Assembly (NCBI RefSeq): GCF_029946005.1
Contig: NZ_JAQSDR010000039.1
Coordinates: 1-64,000 of the forward strand
Direction of reading: 5' to 3'
Source: Aquabacterium sp.
GTDB taxonomy: Bacteria; Pseudomonadota; Gammaproteobacteria; Burkholderiales; Burkholderiaceae_C
Length of the DNA: 64,000 nucleotides
Made by a program: the position numbers and the translations under genes. Under the pieces are notes generated by a model, which saw only the letters and a list, made by a program, of their open reading frames with translations, made no database searches and was not told the origin of the DNA. How positions within the stretch are numbered: the first letter of the stretch is position 1; every line of letters starts with the position of its first letter. This document shows positions 44,803-56,555 of the stretch, in pieces.

Positions 44803-45831
44803 ATGACTACATCCTTCGCCGGACAGATTCTGCGCCGCCACCTGTTGGCCGCCGCTGCCGCCATCGCCTTGGTGCCCAGCGCCTTTGCCCAGGCCCCGAT
44901 CGTGATCAAGTTCAGCCACGTGGTGGCCATCGACACGCCCAAGGGCAAGGCCGCCGCTTTTTTCGCCAAACGCGCGGAAGAGTTGACCAAGGGTCGAGTC
45001 AAGGTCGAGGTTTACCCCAACAGCCAGCTCTACAAGGACAAGGAAGAGCTGGAAGCCCTGCAACTGGGCTCGGTGCAAATGCTGGCCCCCTCGCTGTCCA
45101 AGTTCGCGCCATTGGGCGTGAAAGAGTTCGAGGTGTTTGACCTGCCTTTCATCTTTGATGACTACGCCGACCTGCACCGCGTGACCGAAGGCCCCGTGGG
45201 CAAGGGCCTGCTGACCAAGCTCGAAACACGCGGCATCACCGGCCTGGCTTACTGGGACAACGGCTTCAAGGTGTTCTCGGCCAACAAGCCTTTGAGGGCA
45301 GTGGCCGATTACAAGGGCACGAAGATGCGGATCCAGTCCTCCAAGGTGCTGGATGCGGAAATGCGCGCCCTGGGCGCCCTGCCTCAGGTGCTGGCTTTCT
45401 CCGAGACCTACCAGGCCTTGCAGACAGGCGTGGTCGATGGCACCGAGAACCCGCCCTCCAACCTCTACACACAAAAGATGTACGAAGTGCAAAAGCACCT
45501 CAGTGTCACCAACCATGGTTACCTGGGTTATGCCGTGGTCGTGAACAAGAAGTTCTGGGACGGCCTGCCCACCGACATCCGGGGTCAGCTGACCCAGGCC
45601 ATCTCCGAAGCCACCAAGGTTGCTAATGACCACGCCTTCACCGACAACCAGGAGGCCCTGGCCAAGGTGAAGGCCGCTGGCAAGACCGAGATCTACACGC
45701 CGACCCCGGCTGAGCGCCTGGCCCTCAAAAAGGCCTTGGTGCCTGTGCACCAACAGATGACCTCGCGCATTGGCGAGGAAACGCTGCGGGCCATCTACAA
45801 GGTAACCGGCTTCGATCCCAGCAAGCTCTGA
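44803..45831 (+). CDS. dctP: TRAP C4-dicarboxylate substrate-binding protein
   Basis: A 342-residue periplasmic binding protein. The signal peptide ends near residue 29 (VPSAFAQA). Family motifs are FSHVVAIDTPKGKAA, KVEVYPNSQLYKDKEELEALQLG, GTKMRIQSSKVLDAEMRALG and QTGVVDGTENPPSN, the last containing the carboxylate-binding region; the conserved arginine is in KMRIQ. It captures succinate/fumarate/malate-type acids for DctQM. GAGGAG lies upstream. A hairpin terminator sits between it and dctQ. Confidence 0.93.
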   Translation: MTTSFAGQILRRHLLAAAAAIALVPSAFAQAPIVIKFSHVVAIDTPKGKAAAFFAKRAEELTKGRVKVEVYPNSQLYKDKEELEALQLGSVQMLAPSLSKFAPLGVKEFEVFDLPFIFDDYADLHRVTEGPVGKGLLTKLETRGITGLAYWDNGFKVFSANKPLRAVADYKGTKMRIQSSKVLDAEMRALGALPQVLAFSETYQALQTGVVDGTENPPSNLYTQKMYEVQKHLSVTNHGYLGYAVVVNKKFWDGLPTDIRGQLTQAISEATKVANDHAFTDNQEALAKVKAAGKTEIYTPTPAERLALKKALVPVHQQMTSRIGEETLRAIYKVTGFDPSKL

Positions 45832-45850
45832 GTTTGAACGACACCCCCTG

Positions 45851-45875
45851 AGCCCACCCCTGCGTGGGCTTTTTC
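45851..45875 (+). terminator. Hairpin with T-tract between dctP and dctQ
   Basis: Stem AGCCCAC/GTGGGCT with a 6-base loop, followed by TTTTT. It looks like an intrinsic terminator 20 bp after dctP. It probably lets dctP be made in excess over the membrane subunits, as is needed for binding proteins. Confidence 0.8.
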
Positions 45876-45906
45876 ATGACCCGACTGACACCCCTGGGAG
45901 AACGCC

Positions 45907-46506
45907 ATGAAATGGCTTGATCACCTGGAGGAATGGCTGATCGCGACCTTCATGGCCGCAGCCACCCTCATCATCTTCGCGTCGGTGGTGCACCGCTACG
46001 TGATCGGTTTCAACATCCCCGTTTTGCAAGACTGGCTGCTGAGCATCAACATGGCCTGGACCCAGGAGGCCTGCATCTACCTGTTCGTCTGGATGGCCAA
46101 ATTTGGCGCAGCCTATGGCGTGCGCACCGGCATCCACGTGGGGGTGGATGTGCTCATCAAGCAGTTGTCTGACCAGAAGCGCAAGTACTTCGTGATGTTC
46201 AGCCTGCTCGCGGGGGCCTTGTTCACGGGCGTGGTCGCTACCCTGGGCGCCACCTTTGTGTGGGACAACGGCCTGCACCACGCGGCCTACCAGGCCTTGG
46301 GGCTGAACATGGATGGCCTGATTGAAGGCCCCACCACACCCGACCTGGAGTGGCCGACCTGGATCATCTACCTGGCCATCCCGCTGGGCTCATCGCTGAT
46401 GAGCTTTCGCTTCCTGCAAGTGGCCTGGACGTTTCAACACACCGGTGAGCTGCCTCACCATGATCATGGCCATGTGGACGGCCTGGATGAAGGAGCTCGC
46501 GCATGA
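45907..46506 (+). CDS. dctQ: TRAP transporter small permease subunit
   Basis: A 199-residue inner-membrane protein with four hydrophobic segments. The family motif WTQEACIYLFVWMAKFGAAY (around residues 55-75) and RTGIHVGVDVLI identify DctQ. The C-terminus is longer than average, with a His/Asp-rich tail (HHDHGHVDGLD). It joins DctM to make the membrane part. The stop overlaps dctM by ATGA, and GGAGAA precedes the start. Confidence 0.92.
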   Translation: MKWLDHLEEWLIATFMAAATLIIFASVVHRYVIGFNIPVLQDWLLSINMAWTQEACIYLFVWMAKFGAAYGVRTGIHVGVDVLIKQLSDQKRKYFVMFSLLAGALFTGVVATLGATFVWDNGLHHAAYQALGLNMDGLIEGPTTPDLEWPTWIIYLAIPLGSSLMSFRFLQVAWTFQHTGELPHHDHGHVDGLDEGARA

Positions 46507-47783
46507 ACGGCCTGATCATTCTGGGCCTGCTGGTGATGTTGATGCTCACCGGCATGCCGATCTCCATCGCCCTGGGCTTGACCGTGCTCAGCTTCATCTT
46601 CGGGTTCACGCAAGTGCCCCTGGAGTCGGTCGCCCTCAAGCTGTTCACCGGCATTGAGAAGTTCGAGATCATGGCGATCCCGTTCTTCATCCTGGCGGGC
46701 AACTTCCTGACGCACGGGGGGGTGGCCAAACGCATGATCAATTTCGCCACGTCCATGGTCGGGCATTGGCATGGCGGTTTGGGCTTGGCCGGCGTGCTGG
46801 CCTGCGCCCTGTTCGCGGCGGTGTCGGGCTCATCGCCTGCCACGGTCGTGGCCATTGGTTCGATTTTGTTGCCTGCGATGGCGAAGGCGGGCTTCCCTGC
46901 TCGTTTCGGCGCTGGCATCGTCACCACCTCCGGGGCGCTGGGCATCCTGATCCCACCCTCGATCGTCATGGTGATGTACTCGGTGTCCACCAACACCTCG
47001 GTGGGCGCCCTGTTCATGGCGGGGGTCATCCCGGGCATCCTGCTGGCTTTCCTTCTCGGATTGACAGCCTGGTGGCGTGCGCGCAAGTTCAACTACCCAC
47101 GCCAGACCAAGGCCACCACGGCGCAACGCCTCAAGGCCTTGCGTGAATGCTTCTGGGGGCTGCTGCTGATCGTGGTGGTGATGGGCGGCATCTACACCGG
47201 CCTGTTCACGCCGACCGAAGCCGCAGCGATGGCCGCCGTGTATGCCTTCATCATCGCCGTGTTCGTCTACAAGGACATGGGCCTCAAAGACGTGCCGCGC
47301 GTGCTGCTGGCCTCGGCCAACATGAGCGCGATGCTGCTGTACATCATCACCAACGCGGTCCTGTTCTCGTTCGTGCTGGCCAATGAAAACATCCCGCAGC
47401 ACTTGGCCGACTCGCTGATCACCATGGGCCTGGGCCCGATCGCCTTCCTGGCGGTGGTCAACATCCTGCTTCTGCTGGCTGGCAACTTCATGGAGCCGTC
47501 TTCAATCGTGTTGATCATGGCGCCCATCCTGTTCCCGGTGGCCATGAAGTTGGGCATCGACCCGGTGCACTTTGGCATCCTGATCATCGTGAACATGGAG
47601 GTGGGCATGTGCCACCCACCGGTGGGCCTGAACCTCTACGTGGCCTCCGGGGTGACCAAGATGGGCATCACCGAACTGACCGTCGCGGTGTGGCCATGGC
47701 TGCTCACCATGCTGGGCTTCCTGGTGCTGGTCACCTACTGGCCACCGTTGTCGCTGTGGTTGCCCAACCTGCTGATGAAATGA
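46503..47783 (+). CDS. dctM: TRAP transporter large permease subunit
   Basis: A 426-residue inner-membrane permease with about twelve hydrophobic segments. It has the DctM signatures PFFILAGNFLTHGGVAKRMI, AVSGSSPATVVAIGS and MCHPPVGLNLYVASGV. It uses a sodium or proton gradient to import dicarboxylates handed over by DctP. It follows dctQ with a 4-bp overlap and is ended by a strong terminator. Confidence 0.94.
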   Translation: MNGLIILGLLVMLMLTGMPISIALGLTVLSFIFGFTQVPLESVALKLFTGIEKFEIMAIPFFILAGNFLTHGGVAKRMINFATSMVGHWHGGLGLAGVLACALFAAVSGSSPATVVAIGSILLPAMAKAGFPARFGAGIVTTSGALGILIPPSIVMVMYSVSTNTSVGALFMAGVIPGILLAFLLGLTAWWRARKFNYPRQTKATTAQRLKALRECFWGLLLIVVVMGGIYTGLFTPTEAAAMAAVYAFIIAVFVYKDMGLKDVPRVLLASANMSAMLLYIITNAVLFSFVLANENIPQHLADSLITMGLGPIAFLAVVNILLLLAGNFMEPSSIVLIMAPILFPVAMKLGIDPVHFGILIIVNMEVGMCHPPVGLNLYVASGVTKMGITELTVAVWPWLLTMLGFLVLVTYWPPLSLWLPNLLMK

Positions 47784-47799
47784 TGAAGTGATGGGATGA

Positions 47800-47829
47800 A
47801 GCCCGGTCCGTGAGGGCCGGGCTTTTTTT
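47800..47829 (+). terminator. Intrinsic terminator after dctM
   Basis: AGCCCGG and CCGGGCT form a 7-bp stem with a 10-base loop followed by seven T. It is 17 bp after dctM and 10 bp from the end of the convergent ppc gene, so it may work in both directions. Confidence 0.88.
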
Positions 47830-47838
47830 CGTCAAACC

Positions 47839-50667
47839 TCAACCGGTGTTGCGCAGCCCGGCAGCCACCCCGTTGATCGACAGGTGAATGCCACGCTGCA
47901 CCCGCTCGGCCACGGTCTCGCCCTCCACCTCCGAGGCGCGCGTGTCTTGCGCCTTGCGGTGGCGGCGCATCAGCTCCACCTGCAAGTGGTTGAGCGGGTC
48001 GACATACGGAAAGCGGTAAGCCAAAAAGTCGGCCAGTTCAGGCTGGGCCGCCAGGCGGGCCTTCGTGCCCGTGATCAGGTTGAGGGCCTGGTTGGTCAGG
48101 TCCCATTCGGCCTTGATGGCGGTCATGATCTTCTTGCCCAGGCGCTTGTCTTCCACCAGGGCAACGTAGCGCTGGGCAATCCCCAGATCGCTCTTGGCCA
48201 GCACCATGTCCATGTTGGACAGCAGGGTGCCAAAGAAAGGCCATTGCTTGTGCATGCGCTGCAACAAGGCCAACTGCGCCTTGCGCTCGGTGCCGGGCGC
48301 GCTCAAAAAAGCCTCGATGGCCGAACCCATGCCGAACCAACCTGGCAAGGCCACGCGGCATTGCCCCCATGAGAATCCCCAAGGGATGGCACGGAGGTCT
48401 TCGATGCGGCGGGTGGATTTTCGCGAGGCCGGGCGCGAGCCAATGTTCAGCTCGGCGATCTCGCGGATCGGGGTCGCCGCGAAAAAGTACTCGGTGAAAC
48501 CGGGTGTCTCGTAGACCAGCTTGCGGTAGGCGGCCATGCTGGCCTGCGAGATCACATCGGCCGTCTGCAAAAAGGTGCTGGGCACGGGCTTGCTGGGCTG
48601 GATCAAACTGGCCTCCAGCATGGCCGACACCAGCGTCTCCAGATTGCGCCGCCCGATCTCGGGGTGAGCGTATTTGGACGCGATCACTTCACCCTGCTCC
48701 GTCAGGCGGATCTGACCATTGACCGTGCCCGGTGGCTGCGCCAGGATGGCCTGGTGCGTGGGGCCACCACCGCGACCCACCGTGCCGCCACGGCCATGGA
48801 ACAGGCGCAGGCCGATGCCATGGCTCGCGCGCAAATCGTTGAACAAAGCGACCAGGGAGATCTCGGCGCGGTACAGCTCCCAATTGCTGGTGAAGAAACC
48901 GCCATCCTTGTTGCTGTCGCTGTAGCCCAGCATGATGTCTTGCTCGCCACCTGATCGCTTGACCAGGTCAGCGATGCCGGGCACCGCGTAGAAGCCACGC
49001 ATGATGTCGGTGGCATGGCGCAGGTCGGCGATGGTCTCAAACAGCGGCACCACGATCAGCTCGGCCCGCGAATCGGCGTCGTCCAGGGTGCCGTGCATCA
49101 AGCCGCACTCCTTTTGCAGCAGCAGCACTTCCAGCAGGTCGCTCACGGTTTCTGTGTGCGAGATGATGTAGTGAATCAGTGCCTGCGGGCCGTAACGCCT
49201 GCGAGCCGTGGCGGCCGCCTCGAAGATGGCCAACTCGCCCTTGGCCAGGTCGCTGTAGGTCGCACCCTGCACGCGCAGCGGCCGTGCCTCGCACAGCAAC
49301 TGGCGCATCAGGGCCTGCTTGGCCTCCTCACTCAGCTTGGCGTAGTGGGGCTCCACCTTGGCAGTGGCCAGCAACTCAGCGATGACCAACTCGTGCTGGT
49401 CCGAGCTTTGGCGCAAATCCAGGGTCGCGAGGTGGAAGCCAAACACCTGCACAGCCCGGATCAAGGGCTTGACTCGCAGGTCCGCCAGAACGGCAGCGTG
49501 GTGCTGGCGCAGGGAGCCATCCACCGCGCGCAAATCGGCCAGAAACTCGTCGGCACTGAGGTAGGCATCCTGCGGCGCCACCGCGTGTCGCAGGGCTTTG
49601 GTGCCGGTCAAGTCTTCCAGCGTGGCGGCCAAGCGAGCGTAGACGCCGGTCAAGGCCCGCCGGTAAGGTTCGTCAGACCGGTGCGGGTTGAGGTCGGGCG
49701 AACGGTCGGCCAGCATGGCCATTTCGGGCGAAATGCCGACCAGGCGCCCCGACATCGACAACTCGGCTCCCAACTGGTGCACCTCGACCAGGTAGTGGCG
49801 CAAGGCCACCTCGGCCTGGCGCGACATGGCCAATTGCAAGGTCTGGGCGGTCACGTTCGGATTGCCGTCGCGGTCGCCGCCAATCCATTGGCCCATGCGC
49901 AGGAAGGACGCTACTTCGCGCCCCGGCAAGGCACGCTCCAGTTGCGCGTAAAGGCGAGGGATCTCGCGCAAAAAAGTGCTCTGGTAGTAGCTCAGCGCAT
50001 TCTCGATCTCGTCGGCCACCGTGAGCTTGGTGAAGCGCAGCATGCGCGTCTGCCAGAGCTGGGTGACCCGGGCGCGCAGGGCAGGCTCAATCTCCTGGCG
50101 CTCCTCATCGTCGGCTTTGTCCAGCCGGGCGATCAGTTCAGCTACCGCGCGTTCGGCGTCCAGGATGGATTTGCGCTGCACCTCGGTCGGGTGGGCCGTG
50201 AGCACGGGCGACAAATAGGCCCTCTTGAGCAAGGCGGCGATGTCGTCGGTGCGCACGCCCTGGTCCGTCAGGCGCTGGAAGCAGGCGGACAAGGAGCCCT
50301 CTGTGGCGGCCTTGACCGAGGTCTCCCGCTGGCGCACCTGGTGGCGGTCTTCCGCCATGTTGGCCAAGTGCGAAAAATAGCTGAAGGCCCGGATCACCGA
50401 CACGCTTTGGTCGGCTGACAGGTTCTTGAGCAATCGGTCCAGGTCCTTGCCGGCCGCGTCGTCCCGGCGAGCCCGATAGGCCACGGCCAATTGGCGGATG
50501 CGTTCGATCAGCTCGTAGGCGTCGCGCCCATCCTGCTCTCGGATCACATCGCCCAGGATTCGGCCCAAAAGGCGAATGTCGCGCAGCAAAGGCGCGTTGC
50601 GGTTGGCGGGGCTGTTTTTGGTGGGGGTGGGAGTGGCGCTTTTGCGCGCGGGTGCCTTGGTGACCAT
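47839..50667 (-). CDS. ppc: Phosphoenolpyruvate carboxylase
   Basis: A 942-residue enzyme making oxaloacetate from phosphoenolpyruvate and bicarbonate to refill the TCA cycle. The catalytic His is in [13 protein letters not shown] (near residue 160). [15 protein letters not shown] is the substrate loop, and YSDSNKDGG and the C-terminal NTG are also conserved. The start [10 protein letters not shown] at 50667 is chosen because the open frame beyond adds an odd extension. It is divergent from the gcv riboswitch and convergent with dctM. Length is close to the family norm, with a slightly long N-terminus. Confidence 0.96.
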   Translation of the reverse strand: MVTKAPARKSATPTPTKNSPANRNAPLLRDIRLLGRILGDVIREQDGRDAYELIERIRQLAVAYRARRDDAAGKDLDRLLKNLSADQSVSVIRAFSYFSHLANMAEDRHQVRQRETSVKAATEGSLSACFQRLTDQGVRTDDIAALLKRAYLSPVLTAHPTEVQRKSILDAERAVAELIARLDKADDEERQEIEPALRARVTQLWQTRMLRFTKLTVADEIENALSYYQSTFLREIPRLYAQLERALPGREVASFLRMGQWIGGDRDGNPNVTAQTLQLAMSRQAEVALRHYLVEVHQLGAELSMSGRLVGISPEMAMLADRSPDLNPHRSDEPYRRALTGVYARLAATLEDLTGTKALRHAVAPQDAYLSADEFLADLRAVDGSLRQHHAAVLADLRVKPLIRAVQVFGFHLATLDLRQSSDQHELVIAELLATAKVEPHYAKLSEEAKQALMRQLLCEARPLRVQGATYSDLAKGELAIFEAAATARRRYGPQALIHYIISHTETVSDLLEVLLLQKECGLMHGTLDDADSRAELIVVPLFETIADLRHATDIMRGFYAVPGIADLVKRSGGEQDIMLGYSDSNKDGGFFTSNWELYRAEISLVALFNDLRASHGIGLRLFHGRGGTVGRGGGPTHQAILAQPPGTVNGQIRLTEQGEVIASKYAHPEIGRRNLETLVSAMLEASLIQPSKPVPSTFLQTADVISQASMAAYRKLVYETPGFTEYFFAATPIREIAELNIGSRPASRKSTRRIEDLRAIPWGFSWGQCRVALPGWFGMGSAIEAFLSAPGTERKAQLALLQRMHKQWPFFGTLLSNMDMVLAKSDLGIAQRYVALVEDKRLGKKIMTAIKAEWDLTNQALNLITGTKARLAAQPELADFLAYRFPYVDPLNHLQVELMRRHRKAQDTRASEVEGETVAERVQRGIHLSINGVAAGLRNTG

Positions 50668-50818
50668 GCCGTGTTGAGATTGATTGGGTGTGGTTGAAGG
50701 GCAGAAACCCGGTTTTAGCACCAACACACAAACATCGTGCCAAGTCCCCCAAGTCCATCAGGCACCCTGTTTCAAAGGGGCCACGCCGCCCACTTCCTCG
50801 CATACAATTTGCGCTGCT

Positions 50819-51067
50819 AGGAGAGAACCCGTGTGCGCGTTGCAAGGCAAGCACGACGGGTCGCCGAAGGCGCAGGGTGGCTTGCCATTCGAACGCTCAG
50901 GCAAAAGGACTGGCAAACACCTTGTTCACAAGGTGATCCTCACTGGAGAGAGGCTGGTGATCACGGTTGCAAAACCTGATGAGCCGGTCCACCGAAGGGG
51001 CAAGCCCGCACCGCCATGGTCATGCCGTGGCGACGGGTCAATCTCTCAGGTAAAGCGGACAGCGAGG
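50819..51067 (+). ncRNA. Tandem glycine riboswitch upstream of gcvT
   Basis: Two glycine aptamers in the leader. The first has AGGAGAGAACC (50819-50829), CGCCGAAGGCGCA (50862-50873) and CGCTCAGGCAAAAGGAC (50894-50910). The second has CACTGGAGAGAGGCTGG (50941-50957), CCACCGAAGGGGCAAGC (50989-51005) and CTCTCAGGTAAAGCGGAC (51043-51060). The GGAGAGA, CCGAAG and CAGGnAAAnGGAC motifs are diagnostic. A -10-like TACAAT is at 50803-50808. A hairpin GTTTTGC/GCAAAAC follows at 51084-51103 as part of the expression platform; it lacks a T-tract. Glycine would turn on its own breakdown. Confidence 0.93.
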
Positions 51068-51157
51068 GCAGCACCGGGACGGCGTTTTGCTTGACGGCAA
51101 AACACCCCCTGGAACCATGTCAATGCCCTCTTCCTGGCCTGGCGGTCAGGCACGCTC

Positions 51158-52273
51158 ATGTCTGCAGACCTGCTCAAAACGCCCCTCCACGCCCTGCACG
51201 TCGAACTCGGCGCCAAGATGGTGCCCTTCGGGGGCTACGACATGCCGGTGCAATACCCCACCGGCCTGATGACCGAGCACAAGCACACGCGCGCCGACGC
51301 GGGCCTGTTCGACGTCTCGCACATGGGCCAGTTGCTGCTCAAGGGCCCGGATGCCGACAAGGCGCTTGAAACCCTGGTGCCCGTGGACATCATCGACCTG
51401 CCCGTGTTCAAGCAGCGCTACGCCCTGTTCACCAACGACACTGGCGGTATCCTGGACGACCTGATGGTCACCCGCCGCCAGGACGACATCTTCGTGATCG
51501 TGAACGCCGCCTGCAAGGTGCAGGACATCGCCCACTTGCAAGCCCACATCGGCCAGCGCTGCACCGTGCAGCCCCTGCCCGACCAGGCCCTGCTCGCGCT
51601 GCAAGGCCCTCAAGCCGTGACCGCCCTGGCCCGCCTGAACGCCGACGTGCAAAAACTCACCTTCATGACCGGCGGCCACTTTGTGCTCAATGGCGCCGAG
51701 TGTTTTGTGACACGCTCCGGTTACACCGGCGAAGACGGCTTCGAAATCTCGGTGCCCGACGCCCAAGCCGAAGCTCTGGCCCGTGCACTGCTGGCCCAAC
51801 CCGAGGTCAAACCCATCGGCCTGGGCGCCCGCGACAGCCTGCGCCTGGAAGCCGGCCTGTGCCTGTACGGCCACGACATCAGCACTGATACCTCGCCCGT
51901 CGAAGGCGCCCTGACCTGGGCGATCCAGAAGGTGCGCCGCGCTGGTGGCGCGCGCGCTGGCGGTTACCCCGGAGCCCGCGTCATCGACGAGCAACTGGCC
52001 CAAGGCGTGCAACGCAAGCGCGTCGGCCTGATCGGCAGCGAACGCGTGCCCGTGCGCGAAGGCGCGCAAGTCATGGCTGAAGACGGCACGCCTTTGGGCA
52101 TCGTCACCAGCGGCTCGCCCGGCCCCAGCATCAACCAGCCCATCGCCCTGGCTTACGTCTCGACCACCCACGCGGCCATTGGCACGCCAGTGTTCGCCCT
52201 GGTGCGCGACAAGCGCGTGCCCATGACCGTGACCACCCTGCCCTTCGTGCCCAACGGTTACTACCGCGGCTGA
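51158..52273 (+). CDS. gcvT: Glycine cleavage system T protein (aminomethyltransferase)
   Basis: A 371-residue folate-dependent enzyme that moves the methylene group from the H-protein to tetrahydrofolate, releasing ammonia. It begins LLKTPLHALHVELGAKMVPFG and has SHMGQLLLKG, the folate region SGYTGEDGFEISV and LGARDSLRLEAGLCLYG. It is the first gene of gcvTHP behind the riboswitch. The ATG at 51158 gives the standard N-terminus; the ribosome-binding site is weak (AGG), which suits control by the leader. Confidence 0.95.
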   Translation: MSADLLKTPLHALHVELGAKMVPFGGYDMPVQYPTGLMTEHKHTRADAGLFDVSHMGQLLLKGPDADKALETLVPVDIIDLPVFKQRYALFTNDTGGILDDLMVTRRQDDIFVIVNAACKVQDIAHLQAHIGQRCTVQPLPDQALLALQGPQAVTALARLNADVQKLTFMTGGHFVLNGAECFVTRSGYTGEDGFEISVPDAQAEALARALLAQPEVKPIGLGARDSLRLEAGLCLYGHDISTDTSPVEGALTWAIQKVRRAGGARAGGYPGARVIDEQLAQGVQRKRVGLIGSERVPVREGAQVMAEDGTPLGIVTSGSPGPSINQPIALAYVSTTHAAIGTPVFALVRDKRVPMTVTTLPFVPNGYYRG

Positions 52274-52310
52274 AATAGTCATCCCTCTTTTTTTGATCAA
52301 GGATCCGACC

Positions 52311-52685
52311 ATGACCATCAAGTACACCCCCGACCACGAATGGCTGCAAATCGAAGCTGACGGCACCGCCATCGTCGGCATCACCATTCATGCGCAAGAC
52401 GCGCTGGGCGACGTGGTCTACGTGGACCTGCCCGCCGTTGGCACCAGCTTCAAGCCCCAGGATGTGGCCGGCGTGGTCGAGTCCGTCAAAGCCGCCGCCG
52501 ACGTCTACATGCCCGTCACGGGCGAGATCACCGAAGTCAATGAAGCCTTGCGCGACGACCCTTCGCTGGCCAACACCGATCCGCTGGGCGCCGGCTGGTT
52601 CTTCAAAGTCAAGCTGTCCAACCCGTCAGAGCTGGATGCCCTGATGGACAAGACCACCTACGACGACCTGGTCAAGAACGCCTGA
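52311..52685 (+). CDS. gcvH: Glycine cleavage system H protein
   Basis: A 124-residue lipoylated carrier that shuttles the aminomethyl group among P, T and L proteins. The lipoyl lysine is Lys60 in [12 protein letters not shown]. It starts [11 protein letters not shown] and ends YDDLVKNA as expected. AAGGA precedes the start. It lies 37 bp after gcvT. A histidine ([10 protein letters not shown]) replaces the more common Thr in TxyAQ, a minor change. Confidence 0.96.
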   Translation: MTIKYTPDHEWLQIEADGTAIVGITIHAQDALGDVVYVDLPAVGTSFKPQDVAGVVESVKAAADVYMPVTGEITEVNEALRDDPSLANTDPLGAGWFFKVKLSNPSELDALMDKTTYDDLVKNA

Positions 52686-52746
52686 TCGCTTCTTTTCCAA
52701 AGCCCGCGCCGTTCCCGCTGTACCCCCGCCCCTGCCAAGCCCGACC

Positions 52747-55650
<2,904 letters not shown>

Positions 55651-55656
55651 GAAACT

Positions 55657-55679
55657 GGTGACGGAGGAGGACCGTCACC
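55657..55679. terminator. Hairpin between convergent gcvP and hydrolase gene
   Basis: GGTGACGG and CCGTCACC form a perfect 8-bp stem with a 7-base loop, directly at the end of gcvP and overlapping the stop of the opposite hydrolase gene. There is no T-tract, so it may be Rho-assisted or merely protect the RNA ends. Confidence 0.4.
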
Positions 55680-56538
55680 AAGCGCCGTGCGACAAGTACT
55701 TTGACAACTCCGGGCGGCTCCCCTGGGTGAACGGCGTGTAACGCCGGTCCTCATCCACGAAGCGCTTGAGCCACGCGATGGTGTAGCGACCCAGCACGGC
55801 CCGCATGCGGCTGCCTTCCAGGATGGTCGGCGTCAGGTGATCTGCTCCGGCGATCTCGATGTAGGCACTCGGCAAAGCCGCGCTCAGACTTTGAAAGACC
55901 GGCATCGAATAGGTCGCGTTGGGCGCGATCACATCCTTCTCGGCGGCCAGCACCAAGGCGGGCACCTGGAGTTGCGAAAACTCCTTTTGGGTCCCCACTG
56001 CCAGGGTCAGACCCACCACCGCCTTCAAGCCAGGGTTGCTCAAAGCCGCCGTCAAGGCCGCGCCACCGCCAGCCGAGTGGCCCATCAAGGCCAGACGGTC
56101 TGGATTAACCAGGCCCGAATAGGGCGAGGTAGCCGTCTGGCTCAAGGCCAGCACCTGCTTGAGCGCACTGGCCAGTTGAGGCGCGCGCACGTCGGGCGAA
56201 TCAAAAATGCTGTTGGTGCTCAAGTTGACCACCACAAAACCATGCGAGGCCACCCGCTCGGCCAGCCAGCTGTAGTAGCCCTGCGCCAGCAAAAAGCCTG
56301 GCGCCAGCACCACCAGGCCATAGGGCCCATCGGACTTCGCCGTGGGATAGGTCACCGTGGCGGCGCCATAGCCAGAAGGCGAGGCCACCTTGGTGTTGGC
56401 CACCGCAAAAGGCCCTTGCTTGGCCTCAAGCAAGGAGGCCGTCGGGTCAGGGCCATGCGGCGCCGGGTCCGCATGCACAGGAACAGCCATGAACAGGCAT
56501 GCCGCCAGGGTGAAGATGATTCGCGTCAACGTGCGCAT
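55675..56538 (-). CDS. Secreted alpha/beta hydrolase, PETase/cutinase-like, second copy
   Basis: A 287-residue alpha/beta hydrolase with a signal peptide ending AVPVHADP (near residue 24). The nucleophile is Ser155 in GHSAGGGAAL, with Asp202 and His234 as likely triad partners. It shares SPSGYGAATVTYP and LASALKQVLALS-type segments with its neighbour and with the polyester hydrolases of the dienelactone-hydrolase/cutinase group. Compared with PETase it lacks the Trp of the APW segment (TLAVG here) and has no disulfide cysteines. GGAGG precedes the start. It follows the first copy by 17 bp, so the two are cotranscribed; they are diverged tandem duplicates. Substrate unknown. Confidence 0.82.
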   Translation of the reverse strand: MRTLTRIIFTLAACLFMAVPVHADPAPHGPDPTASLLEAKQGPFAVANTKVASPSGYGAATVTYPTAKSDGPYGLVVLAPGFLLAQGYYSWLAERVASHGFVVVNLSTNSIFDSPDVRAPQLASALKQVLALSQTATSPYSGLVNPDRLALMGHSAGGGAALTAALSNPGLKAVVGLTLAVGTQKEFSQLQVPALVLAAEKDVIAPNATYSMPVFQSLSAALPSAYIEIAGADHLTPTILEGSRMRAVLGRYTIAWLKRFVDEDRRYTPFTQGSRPELSKYLSHGAW

Positions 56539-56555
56539 GGCAGCGTGCCTCCAGC

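Noticed and set aside
49015-50418. A 467-residue open frame opposite ppc
   Set aside because: Antisense shadow without domain similarity.
50727-50742. Sigma-54-like promoter before ppc (TGGCAC-N5-TTGTG)
   Set aside because: The -12 element has TTGT instead of TTGC, losing the key GC pair, and ppc is not usually sigma-54 dependent.
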